A stretch of DNA of 64,000 bases from Lingula anatina. Its lineage: Eukaryota; Brachiopoda; Lingulata; Lingulida; Lingulidae. Where the stretch lies: assembly GCF_001039355.2 (NCBI RefSeq), contig NW_019775413.1, positions 788,123 through 852,122 on the forward strand. The letters run 5' to 3'. Position numbers and translations under genes: made by a program. Below, piece after piece: positions 13,170 to 24,877 of this stretch. Below the pieces are notes generated by a model. The model was not told where the DNA came from and searched no databases. It worked only from the letters and a program-made list of their open reading frames with translations. How positions within the stretch are numbered: position 1 is the first letter of the stretch; every line of letters starts with the position of its first letter.

Positions 13170-13480
13170 TGACTACTTTTACCAGTATGATGAGCAAGAA
13201 GGATGGTGAAGAAGCCTAGGTTGACACGAAACCAGTGAATAAGAACAGAAAGAACAGAAACCTAATCATCGTGCATTAGTACCATGTGGTCTTCTCAGAT
13301 GAATCCAGATTCCTACTCTACCCAAGTGATGACTGTCCACGAATTGTTTTACTTAAGAACAGATGACACAACAAAAATGTAAAACAAGCCGGTGCTACAG
13401 GCGATTCTATTTATGTTTGAGATATTTATGTTGCATTGGCGTCAGTCAATTGTTTCTTTTTGGAGGAGTGTGTTTTGAGC
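13170..13480 (+). pseudogene. Tc1/mariner-type transposase relic
   Basis: Translating about 13286-13345 gives VVFSDESRFLLYPSDDCPRI, which matches the Tc1 transposase catalytic-core style (V-x-F-S/T-D-E-S-R-F). The frame breaks with stops and shifts on both sides. Related relics lie near 40.4, 45.2, 53.7 and 58.6 kb, in each case just beyond the 3' end of an array gene. Confidence 0.7.
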
Positions 13481-13586
13481 AAAGGTAAAAATAGTGTGCA
13501 TTAAATGTTTAACATAAATTTTAAATAAACGTGCTTAAGCATAAAGTTTGGTTTTAGCGACGACACACCGACAATTTTTGCTTATC

Positions 13587-13817
13587 TTTATTTGTCGAAT
13601 GATATTCAGCTCATAGAGTAATTCGAAGTAGAAATAATAAGACATAACAAAACAAAAAGAAAAGGAAATAAATTAAAATTATATACTCTCCAATTAAATG
13701 TTTTCTATTTCATATTAGGATATAACACCGTTCCATTGATTTTGCCCCATAATTTCTCAACAATGACATCAGTGGCAGGTTCCTAAATGGCTTTTGAGAA
13801 CATCTTCAGCCCCATCA
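13587..13817 (-). other. 3'-UTR exon and poly(A) signal of copy B
   Basis: Acceptor CTTTCAG at 13818-13824 is followed by TGATGG. The exon carries the array-conserved element CACTGATGTCA (complement of 13764-13774) and ends near AATAAA (13592-13587). The same exon recurs downstream of copies E1, E2, F, G, H, I, J, K and L. Confidence 0.65.
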
Positions 13818-14276
13818 CTGAAAGGAAAGAAATAAATGTGGTGCATGGCGGTCAATTGCACCAGCTTTCGATGTCACACAGTATTAAAAACGAACCTACT
13901 GTAATATGATTACGTAATTCTTAGACCGCAAATACATAACCCGATGGACATGGCATTGGTACAGTTATTGGTATGTAAAGCATTATTTGAAAAAAAGGCT
14001 TTAACAGTTCAAATACAAATCGCATGGAACGAAGGGGCTAAGTGTGTGTATCTATAGCCTAGGTTCCAACTACGTTTTGGACGCACGGTTTCTTAGTTCC
14101 TTGCGTCCGGCTAGGACGTAGCTAGATCGCACGTAGCGGCTGTTGATCATGACGAAAAGTTACTACATGCTGTTTGCGTCCTCCAAAAGTCGCACGATGG
14201 ACGTGCTTCTCACGCACGAACTCCCAAGTGTCCCCATTTTTTTGGCCGTAGACCACACGTAGCAGCCCGGGAAATA

Positions 14277-14895
14277 CAACATTGGTCAAAAAGGTTGAAA
14301 TAGTGCTTGAAGAAACACAATGGTCTAGGGATGGAACCACCATCTTTGAGCCCTGATATTAAACTTACTAATCAACTGTGACATGTATTGCAGTGTGCAA
14401 TGCAAATGAGAACCAACCCAATAAAAACGTGGACCAACTCCCCCAACTTGTTTAAGAATAATGGGAAAATATCCGACAAAACAGAAATGTAACCCGTGTT
14501 GAAGGCTTGTCGCGCCGTCTACAGGAGATAATTGCAGTACGCGGTAGACGCACACGCTGTTAGGCACGTTATCTTTAACGAGCACACCCTAATGCTAATT
14601 GTGTGTGAATTTGGTGATATTTGATGGCGTCTTTTCAATTTTATAAACATTTCTTCACATCTTTAGAAGTCACAGTGAAACAGTCGATTTGAGGGGGTAC
14701 CTCTTATAAATTTTACTAAATGGTATAAAATATGTATATTTTCACCACTATTTTGTATTTTTAAACCATTTATCATGTTAGACACGGTATTCGTAATAAA
14801 ATGCACTATTTCTAACAATATACAGCTGTAAGGTGATCATTTGTAAATAAAAGTACATGGAAATGGGGGTGGGACAACCTTTTTGACCAATGTTG
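14277..14895. mobile_element. Mariner-like non-autonomous element in intron 3 of copy B
   Basis: The 21-bp perfect terminal inverted repeats (start CAACATTGGTCAAAAAGG) are flanked by TA at 14275-14276 and 14896-14897, as in Tc1/mariner insertions. The length is 619 bp. The reading frames inside (for example on the minus strand 14585-14325) match no transposase motif I recognise. It lies within a further insertion of unknown type: paralogous introns join directly across 14042 to about 14900, so about 240 bp on its left is also foreign. Confidence 0.8.
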
Positions 14896-15111
14896 TAGGC
14901 TTATAGGACTTAAATTTTAAACAATTCATCTGCTTATCATCGAGGCCGTATTACTACATATCAGTACAAAAAGTGATCATATCAAAACCATATCTACAAT
15001 GCTAACGTTTCTATATATGACACGCCCATGTAAAACTGGATATAGGTAGATAATGATAAATTCTACATTGTAGTAAAAAACTCACCTGTCCGTAGCTATC
15101 CGTCTAATGTC

Positions 15112-16015
15112 TTAAGCGACAGTTCCAGATTCAGGGCCTTTGATATTCCTTCTTCTACTATTACAGATGCAGCCACCCTGACGATATCTGTTAATAAATG
15201 TATCTCAGAATCTAAAGTATTTGGCGGAAATAGATATAGACAAACACAGTAAACATAACGAGAATGGCGCTTTAGAACCAAACAAAATCACAGATAAATA
15301 ATAAAATGTGTTGTCATGAAAATTCAGTTTAGATTTGATAACGTTTATTTTGTTCGTATTGAATCTTATTTAACATAGCGTAGTGTTATAATCATCACAG
15401 TTTTTTGAGAAAGGAGCTGATTGAACTTACGGAAAAGTTGGGTTACAGCTCTCCTTGCACCCGCCCTCACAGGCACAGCCAAAGATATTGCAACTCCCTT
15501 TGCCACAGTAAAGCCAACTCTGGAATAAAAGGAAACTTTGAGTTTTTTCGTCCTTTTTTCGTTTATTTTAACAATTCATATTTACTGCAAAGTTAAATAG
15601 CATTTCATTTAAAATATTTAAAAAATTGATTAAGGTTACGGACAGGTTGCAAATAAATATTACCTTGCTGCAGTCCAGACAAAAACCATATTTCCTCCGG
15701 CAACATACTGCTTCGGTGTCTTCTATTAACAAAGTAACCAAGCAGACTGTAGCAACAAAGATTACAAACACGGCAGTAATTTTCTTCACCTTTGAAAAAA
15801 TGAAATAAAACGTAGGATGTAATCAGCTCAACCAACACCACACCGTTTGCGTTATTCATCACGATCATTGTTATAATATTACTTGTAGAAACCGACACAA
15901 GCAAACTTCCTTTAACCAAAAATAACATAAATATATACGTTTGTGAGATCCATTGAGCCTTTACATTAGAATTGGTTTAAGTTATCTGTCAGTTTTAACA
16001 GATTTGTCTCACCAT
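15112..16015 (-). CDS. Diedel-like secreted 12-Cys peptide (copy B)
   Basis: Predicted secreted cysteine-rich peptide of about 97 residues. Reading on the minus strand: an ATG at 16015-16013 sits directly at a GTGAGA donor; exon 1 is 15789-15664, starting GTG AAG AAA after a CAAAG acceptor; exon 2 is 15519-15431 (89 nt); exon 3 is 15187-15086 with TAA at 15114-15112. Exon 1 itself has ATT where most paralogues have ATG, so the start must come from the upstream exon. Seen: a hydrophobic signal peptide ending near DTEA, VCC...CLDC, core YCGKGSCNIFGCACEGGC, CICNSRRR tail. The 3'-UTR exon begins at 13817 and an AATAAA lies at 13592-13587. Intron 3 is enlarged by nested transposons. Role by analogy only: extracellular immune modulator, or another secreted effector. 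Confidence 0.75.
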
Positions 16016-16549
16016 GATATCTTGAAACTTGTATTTTTCTGAGTTAAAAAGGTTAATCCAGCTGAATGCAACGATGAACTATTCTGGATGGCCAATGAAT
16101 GGATATTGCATCATATTATATATAACTTCAAAGAACTACCACCATATTTTGATGACATCAAAGAAGAAACAGATGATGGTAGAACACTACTTCCAAAAAT
16201 CATGTATCCCTTTAACGCAACGGCAATAAGGTGCATGTTAAGTTATTGCATAATGCAGTGAAATGTATATTGCTGATTAAAGCTCTGGAGATTGTTGTCG
16301 CCATAAAATGTCGTTTGACTACGCCAAACTTTCCTTTCTAATATCTTCCACTGCTGGACCTGTGTATCACTTAAACTATGCACAGTTCCAATTGCCTTGC
16401 TTTATCTAGTATTCCTTGTACTTTTTGACTCATGATGTTTTTTTTAGATCACTATAATCATATGCTTGGTACATCAAATCTTTCCTCATAGTTGAGATAT
16501 CTTCTCGGCATGACATTATGATAAATACCCACCTGTTTGTATCAACATC
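16016..16549. other. 5' flank of copy B and spacer to copy C
   Basis: It holds the untranslated part of copy B's first exon (AACTCAG...ATCATG on the minus strand) and a conserved upstream block containing GATAGATATT/ATATCTATCC-like sequence that recurs before copies D, F, G, H and K. This block is a candidate core promoter. No other gene is visible. Confidence 0.45.
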
Positions 16550-17369
16550 TTAAATGGCGGGAACATTAGCTGGAATGCCCCTTCTTTGATTTTTACAAAT
16601 GCAGCCGGGATCTTCTCTCCTAGAAATACATTCGTGTCTCAATTGCCATCTGGCACAAGCCATGTACCAGGTTTTATCAAGATGCACACTAATTGGCAAC
16701 TCAAATGCATCGGTGAAAGAGGACTCATATTTTAATGGTGTCGGGGGTTTTCATGGACAGTTAAAAAACGTCCGAATGAAACCTTCCAACGAGAAGCTTA
16801 CAAGATGGGTATGTTTACATTGTAATGAAATAAATACTGAGCTGGAATTTATTTTGATAAATTTTAAGATTTGATATTTAACTTTTAATTACACATCCTG
16901 TCCTATAAATGTGATTTGGAGGGTCATTATTTCTGTGTAAAGAATGGTATAACTTACATAAAAGTTGGGTTGCAACTTTCTTTACATCCTCCCTGGCATG
17001 CACAGCCAAATATATTGCAGCTCCCTTTCCACAGTACCACCAAGTCTGAAGTCATAAAGATCATGAACGCATTTCTCCATGTTGTAATAAATATTACGCA
17101 TTAAATTAAAATATTGTTGTACTTTGATAGTTGGCACACATTGCCCCGTGCTTCTTTTTCGATAACATGCTTACATAGACTTGAAACTACCCTGGTTATC
17201 CGCTATCCAGTTTATATTCACCAACAAAACTACACCGCATGCTTACCTTGCTACAATCTGCACAAAACCCGTCAGCATGGGCTTTGCGGCAACACACCGC
17301 CTGAGTGTCGTCTATTACCAAAACTATGAAACATGATGCAATCACAAGACCAGCAAAAACATCAACCAT
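16550..17369 (-). pseudogene. Diedel-like peptide gene with a 1-nt deletion in the core exon (copy C)
   Basis: Exon 1 is 17369-17247 with its own ATG, a signal peptide and VCC...CADCSK. Exon 2 is 17045-16958. Exon 3 is 16619-16550 with GCICKNQRR and TAA. All splice sites are present. Exon 2 is 88 nt instead of the otherwise invariant 89: one base is missing where paralogues read TGTGGCAAAGG (about 17025-17032), and this shifts frame in the middle of the Cys core. No matching 3'-UTR exon is seen. A pseudogene is most likely; a sequencing or assembly indel is the alternative. Its core CACQGGC and CKNQRR make it the closest relative of copy A among the minus-strand genes. Confidence 0.7.
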
Positions 17370-20019
17370 CTTCCTGAATGTCACAAGAGGAAAACAATGT
17401 GTCACCTCCACAGTAAAGCTCCACAGTAAAGCTATGAATGAATACAGATATTACACAATGCACTAGGTGTCATATCTTCTAGTACTTGAATTTATACACG
17501 AACATATGTTACATTGCATTACGATAACTTTAATGTAACGACGTATCGAAGCTCAAGGTTCATAAACGAGTTAAACTATGTTGTGTTAGTATATATATAT
17601 AATTCTAGCGCTGCCAAATTTACCTCATAAATGTTTTTTGAAAACTTCTGGATTTCATGGTACGTATCTGCCAGTTGAGCCCAACGACAACATTACGGGT
17701 AGGAATCGCGAATGCGTTTTATATTTTACATTGAACATAATGTAAATGCTTGTTTTTATGAAAAAAATACCTGCATAAAAGTTAACCATTGTTTTTTTTA
17801 ACCTGCCTCTATGTATATCATTTCTCGATAGAGAAACGGTTACAGAAGTAGCAACAGTTTTCGACTATTTTTCCCTAATTTGCATTGATGAGTAAAAAAA
17901 TATGCCATCAAAGTTGCCAGCATACATTTTGTCAATTTTAATGAAATTGGTATGCTTTTTGCTTAATTATGATGATGGTCTTTGGAATACAATTAGGTAT
18001 TTTTGGAAGTAAGAGTATTATTCATTCAACATTTTGTCGATTTCAAAAAAGTTTGTAACATGTGAAGTGCTTAATGATGATGCTGGTCTTTGGAATACAA
18101 CTCGATGTTTTATAAAGTAAGACTGCTATTAATATAACACGCGCTTTTTCTTTTTTTCACGATATGATGATTGGTGAAATAGATCTACAATAATCCATCT
18201 TTTAATTTGTCTGGGTTTGTAATTTGTCAAAGCAACCATTTCAGGTATTTGGGATGTTATCTATATCCATACGTACCTGTATGTCTAAGCCTCTCTCTTC
18301 CCCGATATTGTGATATACGATATTAAGCAATCGTTTCTTGCTTTCCATTATAAAGTTAAAAAATAATTCCCTTTTTGGGTCTTTATCTTACTCGACATCC
18401 AGTTTGAGAGTGCTTGACTAGCTGTTTTATTACCTGACTTCAAATCAGATTCGACTCCTGGTAGCAACGATATTTCATCACGACGAACTGCATTGGGATA
18501 TTTCAGTCCTCCAAAAGGGACAGAGTCCATGGGTCGCCATTGACCCTCGTTAAAACGCATTTATCTTGTTGTTGACACGTTATCACGAGTTTTATAACAA
18601 AGGATTGGCTAAACAGAGTGAAAGCTATTATATGGACACAAGTCTCAATCACTTGACCACAAAACGCCTGTGCCATATTAAAAACCAACATGTATGATCA
18701 CAACACGTTTATCAAATAAAAATTGATGAAGTACCAACTTTTACATTCACTTCCAATTGTTCAGACCACTGTAAAGCACCCTCTTTGAGAAAAAAGATGA
18801 AGTCACTAGCGGCACCATTCGGATTGCTGACTGACGTAATATCTGCACCACGATTAGACTGCCTAGAATGACGCGACAGGGCCCGGGTGATTTCTTTGTC
18901 TGTGCATGAAATCATGAAATTTTTCAGCAAATTCCCGTTAGTAAATAAAAAGTGAAGGAGGGGATTGTGGGCGTGTAGTGTCGGTTTAAGTTTCATATGG
19001 CCTCAACTCATCACTTTTGTGTTTCACTACCGCATAGATCTGTCGCACATCAATAGACATTTAGTGGCTTTTTAAATGACCCAGTAGGATTCCACAAAGC
19101 ATTGTCTGAAGCTAAAGATGATTTTATAATAATATGAGTAAAATACTCTGTCCTTAAAACACACAACTGCTTTTCTGTATCTGAGTTTGGATCAACGTCC
19201 ATTGTGATGATCGATCTTTGGAAAAAAATGTTTGCTTTTGATGTACGTTTGCAATAGACACAATGTCAACTGCATTAAGTGTATCCCCATTGTTTGTACA
19301 ATTTGACATTGGAGAGATTCGGCAGGACGTTAAACGTGTACGTGTACGTGTGACGTAGTAGGTAGTTGCCTTCTACGTCACGACTTTTGACATACAGCCT
19401 CACGTACGATCTCTTCTTGCGTGTGTTCTGAACGTGAATGAGGCTGTTTACACGTAAGTGAAGAACGTGAGTTTTTAACTGCTCTTAAAGTGTAGAAAAA
19501 TCATTATTTTTTATACCATTTTGACTATCATAGCAAGATTAACCATTCAATGGATTTTTACCACAATAATTTTGAGTTACATGGCTAATTTAAGGAAAAA
19601 CAGAAGAAAAAAATTAAAGAAAATAAGATTCACCCTTGCCTGCAGGAGGTTTTGGTTGTAAATCTATTCGAAGAAACTGCATAGCTTTCAGTAATTGTAT
19701 TGTTGAAAGCTGCTACACAAAATAAATGAATAGGCCTACTTATTTTTGTTTTGAGCCAAGAGCTAAAAATATGCTCATATTTCTTTTCTTTTTTTTTTAG
19801 TATTGTATATTATATTAAAAGTTTCATTCCTCAATAGTGTTAAAGAGAATTTACTCTGTATTGTAGATAAAAAACATCAACCATATAAAATTAATAGCAT
19901 TCTGTACTCTTATATTATTCTTTACTGTTACTACGGAAAATAAAAACCATTTTCTACACTGCTACCTGGACCCAGGTAGATAATGATTCTTAATATTGGC
20001 ATTGGCGTAAAAAACTCAC
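17370..20019. other. Long array spacer
   Basis: No gene recognised. It carries several array flank repeats: the GCACTGATGAGTAAAAA...GATGATGGTCTTTGGAATACA segment (about 17805-18190), the ATCTATATCCATACGTACCTG segment (about 18250-18560), the CACTCC-like segment before CATAGATCTGTCGCACAT (about 18960-19065) and the TTTGCTTTTGATGTACG segment (about 19230-19310). At about 19312 homology to the other copies stops abruptly and a more GC-rich stretch with repeated ACGTGTACGTGT-type motifs begins (to about 19480). It is probably an unidentified insertion. Confidence 0.5.
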
Positions 20020-20953
20020 CTGTCTGTATCTGTGCATTTTATGCCCGGCAGCACCGGAATCAGGGCCTTGAATATCCCTTCTTCTATCATTACAGGTGTA
20101 AGTACCATAAACTGGCCTGAAATTCATTGTATCTAAGAATATTTCAAAAATATTTCGCAAAGGTGGCAAAGTATATTTACATATACACAGTAAACCTAAA
20201 TTGGAATGGCGCTTAAGACCCACGCACGAGTACAGAAAAATCATAAAGTATTATGAAAGATTTCATTTTAAAATTTGACAACTTTTTCTTATTCCGTATT
20301 TCATATAGCTTAATGTTATAATAATCCCCTTTTTGTGAAAGGAGATGGTGGAACTTACGAAATAGTCGGGTTACAGCTCTCCTTGCACCCGCCCTCACAT
20401 GCACAGCCAAAGATATTGCAGCCCCTTTTGCCACAGATACCCCAACTCTGAAGTAAATGAAAACTTTTGGTATTCTTTCCCTCGTTTTCCGTTTATTTTT
20501 TACAATTCATGTTCAAGCAACGTTTGATCACCTTGAATTGAAAATTAAAAATACTTAAGGTTACGGACAGGTTACAAATAAAACCTACCTTGCTGCAGTC
20601 CTGACAATGATGATATTTCGTGTAGCAGCATACTGCCTTGGTGTCTTCTATTAACAAAGGAACCAAGCAGACTGTTACAATAAATATTGCAAATAGTTTT
20701 TTTCTTCACCTAGGATAAAAAGTAATATCAAACGTAGAATGCAATCAGCTTAACCAACTCCACATCGTGTGCTATTCATCACTATTGTTACTATTTTAAA
20801 AGGCAACTCGTAGAGACAGAAACAAGCAGCTGCAGTAAACTTCCTTTTAACCAAAATAACATAAATATGTAAGTACTGAAATCCATTGTACATCAACATC
20901 CTAACTTTGCTTGTCAAAGTTATAGGCTAGTTTTGATAGATTTTTCTCACCAT
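20020..20953 (-). pseudogene. Diedel-like peptide gene with a 5-nt deletion in the signal exon (copy D)
   Basis: The first-exon ATG at 20953-20951 abuts the GTGAG donor as in intact copies. Exon 1 (20709-20589) is 121 nt instead of 126: about five bases are lost in the signal-peptide region, so the CC exon is out of frame. Exon 2 (20447-20359) keeps the full core ICGKRGCNIFGCACEGGC. Exon 3 (20116-20020) keeps YTCNDRRRD but has lost one tail cysteine (TYTC for CTC) and has no stop before the donor. No 3'-UTR exon is found downstream. Together these point to a decayed gene. Confidence 0.75.
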
Positions 20954-21053
20954 GATACAGTATCTTGAAAACTTATTTTGCTGAGTTAAATAGGGTAAGC
21001 CAGCTGATTGCAACGGTGAACTGTTCCCAAATGGCCAATGGATAGATATTGTA

Positions 21054-21118
<65 letters not shown>

Positions 21119-21387
21119 GATTTTTTACCTATGTCTACCATTTCTCAAAAGAACAGTTTTCGAACAGTTTTTCCTCTTCTTTGCACTGATGAGCAAAAAT
21201 ACGCTATTAATTCAGGTTGCCATTATAAATTTTGTCGATTTTTTACAGAAATTTGTTTCATGCGTAGTGCTTTATGATGATGATGGTCTTTGGAACACAA
21301 CTAGTTATTTTTTGGAAGTGAAATACTGTTCATATCACACGTATATATTTTCTCATTTGATATATTGTCGACAAAATATGTTGATAG
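20954..21387. other. Spacer with TA repeat and array flank segment
   Basis: It contains the (TA)n run 21056-21116 and a copy of the GCACTGATGAG...GATGATGATGGTCTTTGG segment (about 21118-21387). No gene is visible. Confidence 0.55.
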
Positions 21388-21889
21388 GTAAAATAGATCA
21401 TTGATAAACCATCTATTTTTTTTTTTTTGGCCAGGTGTGTATGTGTCTGTTGGGGGAGGGTTATTGTTGAAAGTAGATGAGGTGCAGGGGCAAATTGAGA
21501 CCGACTTCTGGGTTTTCCGGAAGACGCTCAGATTTTAAAGTTTACATTGACGGGCTTTACATTGGAAGACCTTCAGAAATTATCTCTAAATCCGCCCCTG
21601 AGGTGCTTCGTCTATACAAGGAACAATGGTGAGACAAGTGAATCAACATAAAAGCGATGCTTCTGCAAAACTATATTTAAAAACTATATTTAAATGCATA
21701 TTGTACTTTATTCAGTTCAGAGGATGAGCATGGCCAGTCTCTTAGTCGAAAAAAGGGTTTGGCGAATTTACAAACCAACCGCTGTATTTCATTATTTTAC
21801 GATCTAAATCGTAATTAATTGTGTTTGCTATCTCTTATGAATTCAGTTATGAAGGTAACGTGTTATGTGTAATCTTTATTTAACATTCA

Positions 21890-22010
21890 AGAGGACGGCT
21901 TCCGTGTTTGCAAACTGTCTAGTTTCAATCTGCTTGGACACCGTTTTCTGGAAGACGTGCGAGCAGTAAGTTGTTACCCGACTCCTGGCTTTTGCATTGA
22001 TCGCGGCTAG
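21890..22010 (+). pseudogene. Plus-strand exon-1 relic (unit 1)
   Basis: Aligns with exon 1 and the start of intron 1 of copy A (CTGCTTGG..., GGAAGACGTG...AGCAGTA, then ...CTAG/GTAAGGAT), but both CC and downstream codons are disrupted and no ATG remains. It shows that + and - strand copies once lay tail to tail here. Confidence 0.65.
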
Positions 22011-23065
22011 GTAAGGATGATTGTTTCTTATTTCATCAAACAATTGACCACCGTTTCATGAACAGCAATAACAAACACCTATTGAGGAATTGACCATGGA
22101 TCAGTACGTTTTAGTTAAAACAAAAACCGGTAACAAATGCATACAAAATTGTGTGAGTAAATATAACGCGTGACTTTAAATACATGCAACGTATCCATTG
22201 CATTTAATCGTGTAAGAAACCACCCTTTTTGTAGTTTTTTCATTTAATTGTCTAATAGCGTTGAAAACTGTCGTAACAAAGTCCATCGTCTTGAGCAAAA
22301 GTATTTTACATTTACATTCCTCTTCAATATACCGCGCATTAAATATTAAGTAGCTAAACTTGCAGATGCATGACGTTTGGTTTAAGTGAGTATACACACC
22401 AATAACTTTCGCCTATCTTTATTTATTGAACCATATTCATCTCATAGAATAATTCGAATAGAAAGAATAACGAATAACAAAAAAATGAAATAATTCAACG
22501 CTGTATTCTGTCCATTCATATGTTTTCTATTTCATATCAGGATAGAACTCAATGGCAATTACAATCTAAATTTTCATCAGTGACATCAGTGGAGGTTCCT
22601 AAGTGGCTTTGAGAAAATCTTGAACCCAATCACTGAAAGAGAAAGAATAATTGTGATACGCGGCGGGCAATTGTTCCACCTTACAATGTTACACAATAGT
22701 AAAACGAACCTAGTGTGATAATACATAATTCTACTGTACGACCACTAATTCATTAACCGTTGGATCTGACATTGTTAAAGATACCGGTATGTAAACCATG
22801 ATTCAAAATGCTCTAAGCATATCAAATACAAATCACATGGAACGGAAGGGCTAAGGCTTTACACACATTACTTTAATTTTAAACAATTCAGTTTCTAATA
22901 GTATTGGATGTATTATTATATATCAATAAAGAAGAACACACATCAAAACCATGTTCTACACTGCTAAAGTTTCTATGACAAATCCATGCAAAATTGAACA
23001 TAGGTAGATAATGATTCTTAATATTGGCATCGACGTAAATACCTCACCTGTCTGCATCTCTGCTT

Positions 23066-23782
23066 TTAGTGTCCCGAAGTTCCGGAATCAGGCCCTTTGA
23101 GATGCCTTCTTCTATCATTACAGGTGCAGGTGCCATATAGTGCTCTGAAAGAAATTTACATCAGCATCCAGAACATGTCACAAAAATGGCAGTGATTTTC
23201 AACCTTCACATGTAACCAAATTCTGAATGGTGCTTGTGTCCGCACACGATAAAAAAAACAGAAATACAATACAGTGTGTTGTTATTAAATTTTCAGTAAG
23301 AGATTCGATAACATGCTTTATGTTAGTATTATGTCTTATTTAACAACGCTTTTTGTAAAAGGAGCTGATGGAACTTACGAAAACGACGGATTACAGCTCT
23401 CCTTGCACCCGCCCTCACATGCACAGCCAAACAGATTGCATCCCCCTTTGCCACAATAAGACCAAGTCTGAAGTAAATAGAAACTCAATCTTCTTCGTCA
23501 TGTCACCACCCCCATTGTCGTGAAAATATGTAAGTTTTGCTAATTTTATTTTCTTCATTTAGTCAAATGAATTTTTACATTCCATGACTGATGAAACTTA
23601 CTTGTCATGGAATGTAAAGTGCATGTAAAAGAGACGTAACAATTATCAAAATGAAACTCTACCGTACTGCAGTCCAGACAAAAGTTCGTTTGATATCTTC
23701 GGCAACACTCTGCGTGGGTGTCTACTATCAGTATGTTTACCAAACAGACGGAAGCAACAAAGTTAGCAAATACCGCAGCCAT
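23066..23782 (-). CDS. Diedel-like secreted 12-Cys peptide (copy E1)
   Basis: Preprotein of 95 residues. Exon 1 is 23782-23663 with ATG in the exon; exon 2 is 23467-23379 (89 nt); exon 3 is 23144-23048 with TAA at 23068-23066. The signal peptide is about residues 1-24, ending DTHA. The mature peptide starts ECC, then CLDC, core YCGKGGCNLFGCACEGGC, and tail CTCNDRRR: 12 Cys in all. The 3'-UTR exon begins at 22632, with AATAAA at 22423-22418. It belongs with E2 and L to a subfamily with an exon-1 ATG and a remote 5' exon. The 5' exon/promoter segment found upstream of E2 and L is absent here, because the upstream DNA is the start of repeat unit 2. Its expression is therefore doubtful. Confidence 0.78.
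23574..23618. other. Perfect 15-bp hairpin in intron 1 of E1
   Basis: Arms TTTACATTCCATGAC and GTCATGGAATGTAAA are separated by a 15-nt loop. It is repeated in E2 (26467-26511) and decayed in copy L near 60625-60668. Confidence 0.8.
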
Positions 23783-24755
23783 CTTTTTTTCAGCGCAAAA
23801 AAAGAAGATAAAACACAACAAGTTCTCACAACATTCTCGATATAACGCACAAAACTTTATTTAATTCTACCATGTGTTCTGGCCCAAATATTTAAGAAGC
23901 TTTGGATTGTTCGTTGTCACGTTTTTGTCACAAAACGGATGGACAAACATTCTAAGAACATTGACATGCTTAACATCTGTACATAAATATTTTTGATATT
24001 CTAATTGATACCAGCATATTTCGTTGAAATAAATGAAAATAAAAATTATTGATGCAATGAATAGTACCTTGCTTCAAAAAAACATCTTGGTTAATTCATA
24101 CAACAAAACAACATTATATTTCAAACACAAGCAATAAAAAAACAAATCTTCAAATTCAAAAAAAACCAATAAAATATAATTATAATAAAAAGCTGAATGT
24201 ATGACTCACTTTTTACTCATTGCTATGAAATGTGGCGAAAAAGGTTTANTGTAAAATAGATCATTGATAAACCATCTATTTTTTTTGGCCAGGTGTGTAT
24301 GTGTCTGTTGGGGGAGGGTTATTGTTGAAAGTAGATGAGGTGCAGGGGCGAATTGAGACCGACTTCTGGGTTTTCCGGAAGACGCTCAGATTTTAAAGTT
24401 TACATTGACGGGCTTTACATTGGAAGACCTTCAGAAATTATCTCTAAATCCGCCCCTGAGGTGCTTCGTCTATACAAGGAACAATGGTGAGACAAGTGAA
24501 TCAACATAAAAGCGATGCTTCTGCAAAACTATATTTAAAAACTATATTTAAATGCATATTGTACTTTATTCAGTTTAGAGGATGAGCATGGCCAGTCTCT
24601 TAGTCGGAAAAAGGGTTTGGCGAATTTACAAACCAACCGCTGTATTTCATTATTTTACGATCTAAATCGTCATTAATTGTGTTTGGTAACATGCTATCTC
24701 TTATGAATTCAGTTATGAAGGTAACGTGTTATGTGTAATCTTTATTTAACATTGA

Positions 24756-24877
24756 AGAGAACGGCTTCCGTGTTTTGCAAATTATCTAGTTTCAATCTGC
24801 TTGGACACCGTTTTCTGGAAGACGTGCAAGCAGTAAGTTGTTACCCGACTCCTGGCTTTTGCATTGATCGTGGCTAG
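24756..24877 (+). pseudogene. Plus-strand exon-1 relic (unit 2)
   Basis: Duplicate of the relic at 21890, with the same disruptions and no start codon. Confidence 0.65.

Larger units (their letters stand above)
21388..24248. repeat. 2.86-kb tandem duplication, unit 1
   Basis: Near-identical to 24251-27144 over its whole length, starting GTAAAATAGATCATTGATAA. Small indels separate the two: unit 2 has extra bases near 25013-25060, and unit 1 has extra bases near 22785-22805. Each unit holds a + strand exon-1 relic and a complete minus-strand peptide gene. Position 24249, at the junction, is a single N. Confidence 0.9.

Noticed and set aside
15664-15789. GTG as translation start for copies B, H, J
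   Set aside because: The GTG follows a splice acceptor, and an upstream exon ending in ATG joins to it in frame, so a non-ATG start is not needed.
15605-15928. 107-codon frame overlapping exon 1 of copy B (and equivalents near 31.0, 42.2 and 49.7 kb)
   Set aside because: It is the alternative frame of the signal/CC exon. The true frame splices to the Cys core; this one does not.
23651-23845. Plus-strand frames opposite exon 1 of E1 and E2
   Set aside because: Antisense shadows of the real exon, with no splice partners.
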